A DNA stretch of 64,000 nucleotides from an uncultured Saprospiraceae bacterium (GTDB lineage Bacteria > Bacteroidota > Bacteroidia > Chitinophagales > Saprospiraceae). Under the pieces are notes generated by a model. It did no database searches and had not been told where the DNA came from. It worked only from the letters and a program-made list of their open reading frames with translations. The stretch lies in NCBI GenBank assembly GCA_938028705.1, contig CALIZI010000150.1, positions 1 to 64,000 of the forward strand. The letters run 5' to 3'. A program made the position numbers and the translations under genes. This document shows positions 17,161-26,470 of this stretch, one piece after another; within the stretch, counting starts at the first letter, position 1, and each line of letters opens with the position of its first letter.

Positions 17161-17536
17161 GGAACTTGATTCCTTAGAGCAAGATACGTCCTTTATTGTT
17201 CAGCCACCTTTAGCAGACAAAGAAGTATCATCTGAAACAGATTTTCTAAAAGGTTCTTGTTCAACTATTCCATCTTCTAAGCACAAATACACTTATAGAA
17301 ACTGCACTTCAAAATATGTCTATGCTTTTGGTACATCCGGTCAAAATAAAAGATTCGAATTATACCAATATGGAGTAGGAAAGGTAGATGAAGTCGAATC
17401 AAGTAACTATTATGCAGTTTTCTATAATTTACAGGATGGAGCTCAATATCAATACAAAGCAATTAGATTGTGTCCTGGTGGTCACGAAAGTTCTCAACCA
17501 TTTTCAGTCGGTATCGGACGAGGAGGATGTAGATAA
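17078..17536 (+). CDS. Lipoprotein 3 of the cluster, 152 residues
   Basis: The signal is MKTLKVKSILFSLLAIMAVA followed by VLMTSCEQE, with the lipobox Cys at residue 26. The mature part of about 125 residues is unlike its neighbours: a flexible acidic stretch, then a Tyr-rich domain (KHKYTYRNCTSKYVYAFG, QYQYKAIRLCPGG) ending in GRGGCR with four Cys in all. It was probably exported to the outer membrane and could be surface exposed. The leader DNA is almost the same as for lipoprotein 4. No known domain is recognised. Confidence 0.8.
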   Translation: MKTLKVKSILFSLLAIMAVAVLMTSCEQELDSLEQDTSFIVQPPLADKEVSSETDFLKGSCSTIPSSKHKYTYRNCTSKYVYAFGTSGQNKRFELYQYGVGKVDEVESSNYYAVFYNLQDGAQYQYKAIRLCPGGHESSQPFSVGIGRGGCR

Positions 17537-17654
17537 TATCCATCAGCATTTATTAGATATTGTTACACATAACCGTTCAATATTCTCTTTGAAAAAGATA
17601 CAAATGGATTTCAGAATTTACTTGTCCACAACTATAACTGGATATTTGTAAACG

Positions 17655-17760
17655 AATAGTTATCATGAAGTAGCTCCAAAGCACTTCTCGAACACGCAAG
17701 TCGAATAAAGTGTCATTCACAAAAGCAGGGCACTTCTTCAGAAGTACCTTGCTTTCATTA
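17655..17760 (+). terminator. Duplicated 3' flank with terminator hairpin, copy 1
   Basis: The hairpin at 17722-17755 (aaagcagggcacttct paired with agaagtaccttgcttt) follows a 60-nt stretch, including cgaataaagtgtcattcac, that recurs after lipoprotein 4. A T-rich tail follows. Between 17537 and 17879 there is otherwise no gene; the end of this stretch is the next shared leader. Confidence 0.75.
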
Positions 17761-17852
17761 TCATTCTTTTTTTCAAGTCTATTGCACAGATGGAATATTG
17801 TTTCTGTAGAAAAAAAATACTGCAAATTTACACCTCCAAAAAAACATATTTT

Positions 17853-17962
17853 TTATATAATTTTTTAAACACTTTAATTATGAAAACTTTAAAAGTAAAA
17901 AGCATTTTATTCAGCCTCTTGGCTATCATGGCAGTTGCCGTCTTAATGACTTCTTGTGAGCA
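17853..17962 (+). repeat. Shared leader/signal-peptide cassette, copy 3
   Basis: Nearly base-for-base the same as 17051-17160, covering the leader (atataattttttaaacac), the start codon and the signal peptide through CEQ. Confidence 0.85.
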
Positions 17963-18917
17963 GCAAGAGTTGTTCCCTGAACTATCGAATAATATCGATG
18001 ACGATAATAAAGTTCAATTTAAAGACATCTCTATTAATATAAAAAGTGGTGTTCTGCATTTTGATACTTATGAAGATCAAATATATTTTGAAAATGAGGT
18101 TGCTAAAATGAAAGATGATGAAATAAAGTCCCTTGAAACCAGACTGAATTATAAATCCTCTGCAACTCAAATTCTTAATAACATTGAATCACTTGGAGAA
18201 TTGGATAGACAAAATTTACCAAAACTTTCTGAATTGAATGATATGTTTGACAATATTACTTTTACTTATGATAAGAAAGAAAAAGCATTTGTTATAGAAA
18301 ATAAATTCATCCACCAATATGCCTTAAACGATAAAAGTATCGTAAATGTAAATGGCATTTACAATGGATATCAGGATGATAAAATTTATGCTGGTACCTC
18401 ATTAAACAATGTTGTATTATCAATGGAATATAATAAACCTATCGACAATTCAGTCCAAGAAATAGAAAATATTATTAATAATAATTATAAAAATTTTACT
18501 AGTTGTAACGAGACTGATCAATATCTTAATTGGGCTAGGTTGAGATTAAGTTCAAGTAAACGAATTACTGAGAGTTATTCTAACTGCGATCCGAATGACC
18601 CATACTTCGAATATTATAGCGATTACTGCGACACCGAGCATTCAACTAGATATTCTTATTCCTTAAAACATGAAGACAAAGTCGCTTTTTGGGGGATTTA
18701 TCTTTACTGGAAAAGTTATACCGTTGACAATATGTCAGGAAGTATACAGCTTACCCACTCAGGAAGTACGACTTCAAGTAATTTCCCTCCCAGAAGAGCT
18801 TCTGGCATAAATTGGAGTAGAACCTTCTATAACAACAACTCTGGAATTATTCTTAATGCTTCTGGTCAGTGTGATTCAGGATGGGGCGATGCAGTGATAA
18901 CAGTAGGATGTGATTAA
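17880..18917 (+). CDS. Lipoprotein 4 of the cluster, 345 residues
   Basis: The start at 17880 is fixed by the conserved MKTLKVKSILFSLLAIMAVA leader; a longer frame from 17790 would translate the duplicated untranslated region. The lipobox is MTSCEQQE. The N-terminal mature region (KSGVLHFDTYEDQIYFEN) resembles lipoprotein 2. The centre is Asn/Lys/Ile-rich with helices; the C-terminal part has Cys pairs (SNCDPNDPYFEYYSDYCD, GQCDSGWGDAVITVGC) and Ser/Thr-rich strands. Its function is unknown. With lipoproteins 1-3 it forms a row of separately terminated genes with common control signals. Confidence 0.8.
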   Translation: MKTLKVKSILFSLLAIMAVAVLMTSCEQQELFPELSNNIDDDNKVQFKDISINIKSGVLHFDTYEDQIYFENEVAKMKDDEIKSLETRLNYKSSATQILNNIESLGELDRQNLPKLSELNDMFDNITFTYDKKEKAFVIENKFIHQYALNDKSIVNVNGIYNGYQDDKIYAGTSLNNVVLSMEYNKPIDNSVQEIENIINNNYKNFTSCNETDQYLNWARLRLSSSKRITESYSNCDPNDPYFEYYSDYCDTEHSTRYSYSLKHEDKVAFWGIYLYWKSYTVDNMSGSIQLTHSGSTTSSNFPPRRASGINWSRTFYNNNSGIILNASGQCDSGWGDAVITVGCD

Positions 18918-18944
18918 TAAGCTGGGCGGTGCATCAATTATCAA

Positions 18945-19055
18945 ATAAAGAAATAGTAATCACGAAGCAGCTCCACGCTTCTCGAACATTAAAGTCGAAT
19001 AAAGTGTCATTCACAAAAGCAGGGTACTTCCCCGGAAGTGCCTTGCTTTATTTTC
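18945..19055 (+). terminator. Duplicated 3' flank with terminator hairpin, copy 2
   Basis: The hairpin at 19016-19049 (aaagcagggtacttcc paired with ggaagtgccttgcttt) and the preceding 60 nt match the flank at 17655-17760. The stretch 19056-19265 holds no gene that I recognise. Confidence 0.75.
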
Positions 19056-19265
19056 AAAGCAGCAACACAACTTAAGGCACTAAGATCAACAAACAAAAAC
19101 ACACGTTGGTAAGAAAATGAAGGAAACAGGAATTGAAGTCTTGCTTGGTTCATGGCTGTTCAATCGGGGCGGTAAACGACTGTTCACTTTATCAACTTAC
19201 TTGAAAAGATTAGTTATTAAAGTGTGTTTATCAAGGGGATAGGTTCATGTAACTTATCCTCTTTT

Positions 19266-19700
19266 TTATCGCATCCGCTGAAAAAAACTTTTCAACAAAT
19301 CGCTGCACACTACTTCCATAATACCGCCGATAATGACCGTTTTGGGGTGTAGTACATTAGGTTGATGACGAGTAAAACCTCGTTTTTCGTCGGCTGCACC
19401 ATAGACCAATTTACCGAGTTGCGCCCAAGCGAGTGCGCCTGCACACATCGCACAAGGTTCGAGCGTCACGTATAGCGTACAATCATTTAAATACTTGTTG
19501 TTCAGGTTATTAGCTGCCGCAGTGACAGCGAGCATTTCTGCGTGTGCTGTTACATCTTTCAATAATTCGGTCTGATTATGAGCGCGGGCAATAACCCGAT
19601 TTTGACTCACCACCACCGCCCCTACCGGAATCTCTCCATCCTCCAATGCGGCTTCCGCTTCCCGAATCGCCATTCTCATAAAATACTCGTCGCCAAACAT
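19266..19700 (-). CDS. tadA: tRNA-specific adenosine deaminase
   Basis: The protein has 144 residues and is a zinc deaminase with HAE at 53-55 (Glu55 is the proton shuttle) and PCAMC at 82-86 providing two zinc cysteines. The N-terminal MRMAIREAEAALEDGEIPVGAVVV and GALAWAQLGKLVYGAADEKRG segments are typical of TadA, which converts A34 of tRNA-Arg(ACG) to inosine. A general nucleoside deaminase is the alternative. It lies on the same strand as pyrG, downstream of it, separated by a 7-bp tandem repeat. Confidence 0.9.
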   Translation of the reverse strand: MFGDEYFMRMAIREAEAALEDGEIPVGAVVVSQNRVIARAHNQTELLKDVTAHAEMLAVTAAANNLNNKYLNDCTLYVTLEPCAMCAGALAWAQLGKLVYGAADEKRGFTRHQPNVLHPKTVIIGGIMEVVCSDLLKSFFQRMR

Positions 19701-19706
19701 AAAACG

Positions 19707-19794
19707 TAATGGTTAATGATTAATGATTAATGATTAATGATTAATGGTTAATGGTTAATGGTTAATGATTAATGGTTAATGGTTAATGATTAAT
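19707..19794. repeat. 7-bp tandem repeat (TAATGRT)n
   Basis: About 12.5 copies of taatgat / taatggt lie between tadA and pyrG. It would be prone to slippage and overlaps the likely promoter region of tadA. Confidence 0.9.
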
Positions 19795-19840
19795 ACCTAA
19801 TAACCTGTTCAACCAATTACCTGATTACCTGCTCAACTGA

Positions 19841-21445
19841 TTAACTATTCTCCATGGCGGCTTTGATAAAATGTACAAAAAGCGGATGCGGATTCTCAAC
19901 CGTACTTTTCAATTCAGGATGAAATTGAACACCCACAAACCACGGATGGTCTTTGATTTCCACGATTTCCACCAAGCCTGATTTTGGGTTAACACCGGTA
20001 GCTATCATACCTTTTTCTGCAAGTTGTTTTTCGTAATAGTCATTAAATTCGTAGCGATGCCGATGTCGCTCATTGATGCTCGTATTTTGATAGGCTTTAT
20101 ATGCGTGAGAACGTTTTTTGAGTTCACATTTGTAGCTGCCCAGTCGCATCGTACCGCCCAGTTGGGTGATATTTTTTTGCTCTTCCATGATATCAATGAC
20201 CGGATGCGGGGTGTGTTCATCCACTTCCGTAGAAGCGGCATCGTCAATATCCAACACATTTTGTGCAAACTCCACTACCGCACATTGCATACCCAAACAA
20301 ATTCCAAAAAAGGGAATATTATGTTCTCTGACGTATTGAATTGCAATAATTTTTCCATTAATTCCACGTTCTCCAAAGCCCGGCGCGACCAATATACCAT
20401 CCAGATTTTTTAATACATCATACACATTTTCATCTGTAATTTGCTCGGAATGAATGGGTTTTACATGTACCTTGCACTCATTGACGGCACCGGCATGAAT
20501 GAAAGATTCGTAAATAGACTTATAAGCATCCTGTAATTCGTTATACTTACCCACCAAGCCGATATTCACCTCACGAAGCGGATTTTTGAGTTTGCCTAAA
20601 AAGGTTTTCCATTGGGTGAGTTCCGGGTCTTGTTTACTTTTAAGTTTGAATTTTTTGAGTACCGTCTTGTCCAGTTTTTCTTTGAGCATCAGTAGCGGCA
20701 CATCATAAATCGTATCCGCATCTATCGCTTCAATGACCGAACTCAGCTCCACATTACAAAACAAAGCTAACTTTTTTCGAATCGACAAACTAAGCGGATG
20801 TTCGGTACGACATACCAATATATCAGGCTGCACACCCGAACTCAACAGTACCTTTACGGAGTGTTGTGTTGGCTTGGTTTTCAGTTCTTTAGCTGCACTC
20901 AAATACGGAATATACGTCAGGTGAATGACCATACAATCCACCGCACCAAGTTCCCAACGCATCTGCCGCATCGCTTCCACATAAGGCAGCGATTCGATGT
21001 CGCCCACCGTACCGCCAATCTCCGAAATGATGATTTCGTACTCCTCCGTTTCGCCCAACAGACAAAACCGCCGCTTAATCTCATCGGTGATGTGCGGCAC
21101 GACCTGCACCGTCTTTCCCAAGTAATCTCCGGCGCGTTCTTTATTGATGACAGTTTGATAAATTCGCCCTGTCGTCACGTTGTTTGCCTGCGAAGTCGGT
21201 ACATTCAAAAAACGCTCATAATGCCCCAAATCAAGGTCGGTCTCTGCACCATCATCGGTGACGTAGCACTCGCCATGTTCATACGGATTGAGTGTGCCGG
21301 GATCGACATTGATATAAGGGTCAAATTTTTGAATCGTTACGGAAAAGCCACGCGCTTGAAGCAATTTGGCAAGTGAAGCAGAGATAATCCCCTTACCCAA
21401 AGAGGAACTCACGCCACCCGTAACAAAAATATATTTCGTCTGCAT
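19841..21445 (-). CDS. pyrG: CTP synthase
   Basis: The protein has 534 residues, the usual length. The N-terminal amidoligase domain starts [17 protein letters not shown] with the P-loop-like glycine segment, followed by [18 protein letters not shown] and [11 protein letters not shown]. The C-terminal class I glutamine amidotransferase domain has the nucleophile loop [10 protein letters not shown] and the His/Glu pair in [12 protein letters not shown]. It converts UTP to CTP using ATP and glutamine, is cytoplasmic and is essential in most bacteria. An unrelated run of taatga motifs separates it from tadA downstream. Confidence 0.98.
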   Translation of the reverse strand: MQTKYIFVTGGVSSSLGKGIISASLAKLLQARGFSVTIQKFDPYINVDPGTLNPYEHGECYVTDDGAETDLDLGHYERFLNVPTSQANNVTTGRIYQTVINKERAGDYLGKTVQVVPHITDEIKRRFCLLGETEEYEIIISEIGGTVGDIESLPYVEAMRQMRWELGAVDCMVIHLTYIPYLSAAKELKTKPTQHSVKVLLSSGVQPDILVCRTEHPLSLSIRKKLALFCNVELSSVIEAIDADTIYDVPLLMLKEKLDKTVLKKFKLKSKQDPELTQWKTFLGKLKNPLREVNIGLVGKYNELQDAYKSIYESFIHAGAVNECKVHVKPIHSEQITDENVYDVLKNLDGILVAPGFGERGINGKIIAIQYVREHNIPFFGICLGMQCAVVEFAQNVLDIDDAASTEVDEHTPHPVIDIMEEQKNITQLGGTMRLGSYKCELKKRSHAYKAYQNTSINERHRHRYEFNDYYEKQLAEKGMIATGVNPKSGLVEIVEIKDHPWFVGVQFHPELKSTVENPHPLFVHFIKAAMENS

Positions 21446-21806
21446 GTTATTGGATTAATGGGTAATGATTGGTCGTTTGTTTGTTCATTTGCGGTGAGAA
21501 ATGTTGCATCACATTCTACCAAAATACAAAACCCTTGTTACGGGATACAAAAGTACGAATAAAAATGATTGGTTTTTTAATTCCTGTATATTTTAACGGT
21601 CATATTGATGTAGTTATTTTTTTATAAAATTATTTTTAATTAAATTATTTAAATAAATAATTTTTATTTTATTAATTTTTAAAATATTATAAATAATAAA
21701 AATAATTTTATTAAAAAATTTTGTATTGTTTATTCTTAATAAATTTATTGCAAATATTTTTACCTTTACAGAAAAACTGTGCTGACTGCTTTAGCTGTAC
21801 AAGAAT
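21446..21806. other. AT-rich intergenic stretch
   Basis: This is the divergent spacer between pyrG and the small membrane protein. It is extremely AT-rich from 21600 to 21720 and no clear promoter box is seen. Confidence 0.5.
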
Positions 21807-21869
21807 AGTACGGGCTGCTTTAGCTGCCCACAAAAAGCCGATAAACAGGCAGCTAAAGCAGCCTGTACT
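21807..21869. repeat. Hairpin with gctgctttagctg motif
   Basis: 22-bp arms at 21807-21828 and 21848-21869 pair with one mismatch. A third partial copy of the motif lies just before (gactgctttagctgt, from 21784), and the motif is shared with the element at 9.5-9.7 kb. The hairpin ends 16 nt before the next start codon. Confidence 0.75.
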
Positions 21870-21885
21870 ACTAACTATTTTTATC

Positions 21886-22179
21886 ATGACAACATCAAAA
21901 AATTTATGGCTTCCTGCCTTAGAAATATTCCTTCTTGAAGTCGCAGTTTTTATGGCTTTGTGGTTAATCAATCCTTTTTGGGCAGGTTTTCTAACTATCA
22001 TTATCGTTACTATCGGCATACCTATATTGTTGATTGCGCTTATCGCAGAATGGCTGGAACGGACGCGGATTTCACGCCTGTATTTTGTAGCGATGTTGAT
22101 GTCAATTCTTGTACCGCCTTTGGTGGCTGTTGTCTATAATTTCCTTTCGGGCAATGGGTGGAATTTTCTCAAGTTTTAG
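21886..22179 (+). CDS. Small membrane protein, two transmembrane helices
   Basis: The protein has 97 residues from the ATG at 21886; the frame is open further upstream but that part encodes the hairpin and has no sense as protein. Hydrophobic segments span about residues 10-50 (LEIFLLEVAVFMALWLI, then FLTIIIVTIGIPILLIALIA) and 63-85 (LYFVAMLMSILVPPLVAVVYN). I recognise no family. It is probably an inner-membrane protein of unknown function. Confidence 0.6.
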   Translation: MTTSKNLWLPALEIFLLEVAVFMALWLINPFWAGFLTIIIVTIGIPILLIALIAEWLERTRISRLYFVAMLMSILVPPLVAVVYNFLSGNGWNFLKF

Positions 22180-22410
22180 GATAGAATAAGAAAGAATTGG
22201 ATACTTTTTGATAACAATAGCTGACTGTAAGTGGGTTAAAAACCATAGATACAGTTAAAGATAAATATTTATAACACATAGAAAATTGACAGACATATTT
22301 TTATTTATTCTTTACTTTAAAATAAATAAAATTTATATTATTTGTAACTATCCAAATTATTTTAAATACAAAAATATCTTTTAAAACTATTTACACATTT
22401 ATATTTTTCA

Positions 22411-22418
22411 TACCTTTG
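22411..22418 (+). promoter_or_regulatory. Putative -7 box TACCTTTG
   Basis: It fits TAnnTTTG and lies 53 nt before the RDD gene start; no strong -33 element is visible. The remaining AT-rich sequence from 22180 shows no gene. Confidence 0.4.
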
Positions 22419-22470
22419 AAAGATTAATTGCAAAAAAGTGTACTTTCTCAACCATAAAATTCAACGCTAT

Positions 22471-22947
22471 ATGAATAACGAAGAAACCAAACCTATCTTA
22501 GACCAAGAAATGACAACGGTACCTGACCAAGTCGAACAAGAAGAAATCAACTTTAATCGCCCTAGTTTATTGGCAAGGCTCAAATCAATGTTGGCAGATT
22601 CTGTCGTGATTATTATTTTAATGATGATTGCGTCAAGTATTTTGAATGCACTAGATATAGAATCCGGTTTGGTGCGGGGCATAGCTCTGGGTTTAGTCTT
22701 TTTGTATGAGCCGATTATGGTAGCCATTGACAGGACTATCGGGCAGCGAATCATAGGATTGCGAGTAAGGAATTATAGCAAATTTATCAACGAATCTAAT
22801 CATCAAAATATTAATATATTTTATTCATTAATCAGATATGTGGGAAAGATTCTATTGGGTTGGGTATCCTTGCTGACCATTCATTCCAATCCTTACGGAC
22901 AAGCTATACATGATAAAATTGGCAATTCTATGATGATATTTGAGTAA
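22471..22947 (+). CDS. RDD family membrane protein
   Basis: The protein has 158 residues from the ATG at 22471, which follows an AT-rich leader; an ATG eleven codons upstream is possible. An acidic N-terminal tail is followed by the RDD signature: Arg in LLARLKSML, Asp in ADSVVIIILMMIAS, and then the second helix (GIALGLVFLYEPIMVAI) and DRTIGQRIIGLRV. The third membrane segment is VGKILLGWVSLLTI. RDD proteins are small inner-membrane proteins; a few are implicated in ion exchange, and the role here is unknown. Confidence 0.8.
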   Translation: MNNEETKPILDQEMTTVPDQVEQEEINFNRPSLLARLKSMLADSVVIIILMMIASSILNALDIESGLVRGIALGLVFLYEPIMVAIDRTIGQRIIGLRVRNYSKFINESNHQNINIFYSLIRYVGKILLGWVSLLTIHSNPYGQAIHDKIGNSMMIFE

Positions 22948-22962
22948 AATTTATTCCCTGTT

Positions 22963-24801
22963 CTACCGCACCAAAGTCACATCCCCCGAATACGTCACCA
23001 TCTCACCATCAAGAAATCGCACACGCGCCACATACAGATACACACCCGGATTGAGTGCCTTAGCACGAGCGGTGCCGTCCCAACCAAGTGTCGGGTTATT
23101 CGGTTGAAAATTATTTTGTTCAAACACCAGCCCACCCCAACGGTCATAAATCGTCAGTTGTTCAATTTCTGCTACATTCGGGGTATCGCCGAATACGGTA
23201 AAGAAATCATTATCTCCATCAGCATTTGGTGAGAATACATTAGGAATAAATACCTTTTGTGTATTATCAATATTGATACGAATGGAATCTGTGGCAAAGC
23301 ATCCCATTTCAGAGATGGCATTAATAAAAACCGTCAGCGAACCGGAAGGCGTGAAATCAAGCGTGTTGCAGTCCGGTTCACAAATACCCGCAGGTTGCCA
23401 TTCGTAAGATTCGGCGGCTAAACTAAAATTTGGGCTGATCGTCACCTGCTCACCCAATTCGATAATCAAATCATTTCCAATATCAACGGTGAATGGAATC
23501 GGTGTTTCAAGGCTAATCGTTTCTTCAAAAGTACAGCCGTATTGGTCAGTGATTTGATAAACATAATCGCCGCCACCCAAGTTAAATGCTCCGAAATCAT
23601 CATCCTGCACACCATTAATAGACACCGAAAATGGCGGTATTCCGCCCAATATAGTATCCAAACCCACACTACCGTCCTGCAAGTACGAACAAGAAGGATT
23701 TTCGCCTGTCAATATCGCATCAATTTGCGTATTGGGAACAATCGTCAGGTCAAGTGTTACGATGCTATCGCAGCCTTCTGTGGTCATCAAGGTATCAGTA
23801 TAAATTCCTGTGGTCGAATATAAATTATTGCCAAGCGAAAAAGATAAACCCTGACACAAAGTATCCGTTATGACATAAGTATTTGGTAATATATTAATTA
23901 TTTGCACATCAGATATGACCCGACATTTTGAATTGAGTAAATTATCCATACCATTAGCCAATAGGTAACGGTAGTAATACATTCCTGCCGAAAAATCGGT
24001 GTGCATGTAAGTGTCTGCATTGGCACCTGTGATGTCCGTCCAGTTGATGCCATCGGTACTTATTTGCCATTGATAAACGGGCATATCATATTGATTACCA
24101 ACGATATTTGCAGTAATATCAATCGGCATACCATCATTGCATACATTAGAAATAACATCAGATAAAATGAGTGCTTCCGGTCCGCAGGGGCGAAAGGCGA
24201 TATTGTCGAGTGCAAGGTCGTTGCCGATACCGCCGGGGGCATTATTCCGCAAAGAAAGCACAACGGAGGTCTGTCCGGGCGGCGTAGTAAACGTAAAACC
24301 ATAAGTATTCCACTGTCCATTTTCTGGGATGTCACCCGTTTGGTATTGCACCATACCATCAATTAAAAAAGACACATTTGGGAGGATAATATTGAAATTC
24401 GGCTCAATCAAATTGATGACATCCGCCGAAAAACTGTACACTGTATTTTCACACAAACCCTCAATTTCCTGCTCGTAAAACAAACCCGGTTCGACATTCG
24501 CATTAACGACCATCATATAGCCGTTAGGGTCAGAACTGTTGTCACCAATCCCCAACCAACCACCAAAAGTGTAGCCCCATCCGGTATTATTGGTAATGGT
24601 GTAAAAACCATCTTGTGGCGGCGGATTGGTGGTGTAAATATAGCCGGGCGCAATCATCGGGTCGGTTTGTACCACATTATCTGTACCACTACCAAAATCG
24701 CCTTCGGTAAAGATGTTTTCACCTAAATTACCTGTGCAAACTTGGGCAGTGATTTGAGTGGTCATTATGAAAAATACAATAACATTAAAACAGGTTTTCA
24801 T
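22963..24801 (-). CDS. T9SS type B (CHU_C) secreted protein
   Basis: The protein has 612 residues from the internal ATG at 24801 (MKTCFNVIVFFIMTTQITAQ), which gives a better signal peptide than the ATG six codons earlier. The mature N-terminus (CTGNLGENIFTEGDFGSG) opens a jelly-roll-like domain of about 190 residues ending in DLALDNIAFRPC. Ig/PKD-like segments follow (YQWQISTDGINWTDI; CDSIVTLDLTIV; GCTFEETISL). The last 90 residues are the gliding motility-associated C-terminal domain: IPNVFSPNADGDNDFF, then YDRWGGLVFE, WDGTARAKALNPGVYLY and the terminal VTLVR. Type IX secretion should attach it to the cell surface. The binding target is unknown. Confidence 0.88.
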   Translation of the reverse strand: MKTCFNVIVFFIMTTQITAQVCTGNLGENIFTEGDFGSGTDNVVQTDPMIAPGYIYTTNPPPQDGFYTITNNTGWGYTFGGWLGIGDNSSDPNGYMMVVNANVEPGLFYEQEIEGLCENTVYSFSADVINLIEPNFNIILPNVSFLIDGMVQYQTGDIPENGQWNTYGFTFTTPPGQTSVVLSLRNNAPGGIGNDLALDNIAFRPCGPEALILSDVISNVCNDGMPIDITANIVGNQYDMPVYQWQISTDGINWTDITGANADTYMHTDFSAGMYYYRYLLANGMDNLLNSKCRVISDVQIINILPNTYVITDTLCQGLSFSLGNNLYSTTGIYTDTLMTTEGCDSIVTLDLTIVPNTQIDAILTGENPSCSYLQDGSVGLDTILGGIPPFSVSINGVQDDDFGAFNLGGGDYVYQITDQYGCTFEETISLETPIPFTVDIGNDLIIELGEQVTISPNFSLAAESYEWQPAGICEPDCNTLDFTPSGSLTVFINAISEMGCFATDSIRINIDNTQKVFIPNVFSPNADGDNDFFTVFGDTPNVAEIEQLTIYDRWGGLVFEQNNFQPNNPTLGWDGTARAKALNPGVYLYVARVRFLDGEMVTYSGDVTLVR

Positions 24802-24938
24802 ATTATAAAGGTAGTACATTTTATCTTCTTTTGTCTATATTTTGAAATGACGTTTTAAAATAAACACTATCTTTACGTATTGAGTTTACGGATATTCACT
24901 CACCCATTTATTTATTCACTCATTCACTCATTGTACTT

Positions 24939-25967
24939 ATGCAAGACATCATTCAAGAACTTAAACAATGGCAAGATGACGGCAAACGCTTTGCGCTGGC
25001 AACCGTCGTCAAAACATGGGGGTCTGCGCCGCGTGTAGCGGGGTCGGCAATGGCGGTTTCTACTGATATGGAAATGTGCGGCTCGGTCAGTGGCGGCTGT
25101 GTTGAAAATGACGTGGTACGGGAAGCACTTGCGGTGCTCGAATCGGGTCAATCGAAGCTGCTCGAATATGGTGTGAGTGATGAAGATGCATGGTCGGTCG
25201 GGCTGAGTTGTGGTGGGCAGATACGGGTATTTGTTGAGCCTTTTATTGCCTTTGGTAATGAAGCCGATGTTTGGGAAAATCTCTACGATTCCGTACAAAA
25301 AAATGAAGGTTGTGTCTTGGTCAGCAGCTTGCGAGAAGGACAGTATGTTCATGCTTTGGTGTATGCTGATGGTCGGCGTTTCGGGCAGTTAAATGATGAT
25401 AAAATTACGGAAATAGCTATTCAGAAAATTTATAAAGAACGAAAAAATCAGCTTGTCGAAATTGAAGGTAGTCCATATTTCGCACAAGTCTTTCCGCCTA
25501 AAAGTCAACTGATTATCGTAGGTGCAGCACACCTGACCGCCGACTTGGTTCACCTCGCGCATCAATTTGATTTTGAGACACTTGTGATTGACCCGCGAGG
25601 TATTTTTACTCAAAAAACACATTTCACCACAGCACCCGACCAAAGCTACGAGGATTGGCCCGCCGAGGTACTTCCAAAATTCAATTTAGACAATTACACC
25701 TATGCCGTACTTCTCACGCACGATCCCAAAATTGACGACCAAGCCATTCACCTGCTCTTGCGTTCTGAGGTTGCCTACATCGGTGCATTAGGCGGGCGCA
25801 AAACTCAAGGCAAACGTCGCGCCCGTTTGTTGGAAGCAGGCTTTTCGGAAAACGAAATTGACCGGATACACGGACCGGTCGGTATTGATATTCATGCTAA
25901 AAAACCGCGTGAGATTGCATTGAGTATCTTAGCGCAAATTATTCAGGAGAAAAATAAATATTTTTAA
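24939..25967 (+). CDS. XdhC/CoxI family protein
   Basis: The protein has 342 residues. The N-terminal XdhC_CoxI domain has ATVVKTWGSAPRVAGSAMAV and CGSVSGGCVENDVV with conserved Cys at about residues 47 and 54. The C-terminal Rossmann-like XdhC domain has IIVGAAHLTADLV, YAVLLTHDPKIDDQAI and YIGALGGRKTQGKR. XdhC proteins handle the molybdenum cofactor (sulfuration or insertion) for xanthine dehydrogenase-type enzymes. No xdhAB or coxLMS genes adjoin it here, so its client enzyme is encoded elsewhere or differs. It diverges from the CHU_C gene across about 137 bp. Confidence 0.88.
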   Translation: MQDIIQELKQWQDDGKRFALATVVKTWGSAPRVAGSAMAVSTDMEMCGSVSGGCVENDVVREALAVLESGQSKLLEYGVSDEDAWSVGLSCGGQIRVFVEPFIAFGNEADVWENLYDSVQKNEGCVLVSSLREGQYVHALVYADGRRFGQLNDDKITEIAIQKIYKERKNQLVEIEGSPYFAQVFPPKSQLIIVGAAHLTADLVHLAHQFDFETLVIDPRGIFTQKTHFTTAPDQSYEDWPAEVLPKFNLDNYTYAVLLTHDPKIDDQAIHLLLRSEVAYIGALGGRKTQGKRRARLLEAGFSENEIDRIHGPVGIDIHAKKPREIALSILAQIIQEKNKYF

Positions 25968-25981
25968 TTGTTTAATTTATA

Positions 25982-26150
25982 TTGGACTTTGGACAAAATG
26001 GGAATTAGGAAATTAGGAAACTTGGCTTAAATCCATAACTCATTGATAATCAATTGGATAAATTTTATTAATAAAATAAAACATGTAATTAATTATTTTT
26101 TATAAAAATCTAAAAAAGAGGGGATTACCTAATTTCCCAATTCCCCCAAG
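25982..26150. mobile_element. MITE-like element E, copy 2, right end lost
   Basis: The left end ttggactttggac and the interior (attttattaataaaataaaa, then acatgtaattaatta) match the reverse complement of the copy at 29.2 kb at roughly 85-90% by eye. The right end stops at ttccccc, where element F begins, so it was probably truncated or interrupted there. Confidence 0.7.
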
Positions 26151-26370
26151 AGTGCGATTCATTTTTGTACCCATGCTCATTTTAATTTTTATTCAATAAT
26201 GGACGGCATTTTGCTCTTGAATTTGGGCTAAAACTCGTCAGATATTTTCAAAATTCACCGATGATGCCATATTTTTCCAGCAATGTTTAAATGTCAGACG
26301 AGTTTTAGTCCAAATTTGGAAAAAATATCCCATGTTAAATACAAACATATTTTTAAAACATGATGTCAAG
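26151..26370 (-). mobile_element. MITE-like element F, copy 2
   Basis: This is the reverse orientation of copies 1 and 3. The core arms are 26220-26247 and 26289-26316 (28 bp, three mismatches). The left end gtgcgattcatttttgtac matches the terminal repeat of copy 3; the right end is not resolved. Confidence 0.7.
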
Positions 26371-26424
26371 ATAACTTGAAGTTAAAATATTTTAATTACG
26401 CAAAAAAATTGCGTAGTAATCCTA

Positions 26425-26432
26425 TACCTTTG
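26425..26432 (+). promoter_or_regulatory. Putative -7 box for the RNA ligase
   Basis: TACCTTTG fits TAnnTTTG, 38 nt before the start codon; the upstream -33 box is not clear. A small hairpin (attacgcaa / ttgcgtagt) overlaps the expected -33 region. Confidence 0.45.
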
Positions 26433-26470
26433 CAATTTATCGAATCACGAAACAAACAAATCACAAAATC

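Noticed and set aside
17790-17879. Upstream in-frame ATG of lipoprotein 4
   Set aside because: The shared leader shows that translation starts at MKTLKVKS; the extension covers untranslated sequence that is also present before lipoprotein 3.
21721-21885. Upstream extension of the small membrane protein frame
   Set aside because: It translates the gctgctttagctg hairpin, which is a repeat, and gives a Cys-rich stretch without sense before a good start at 21886.
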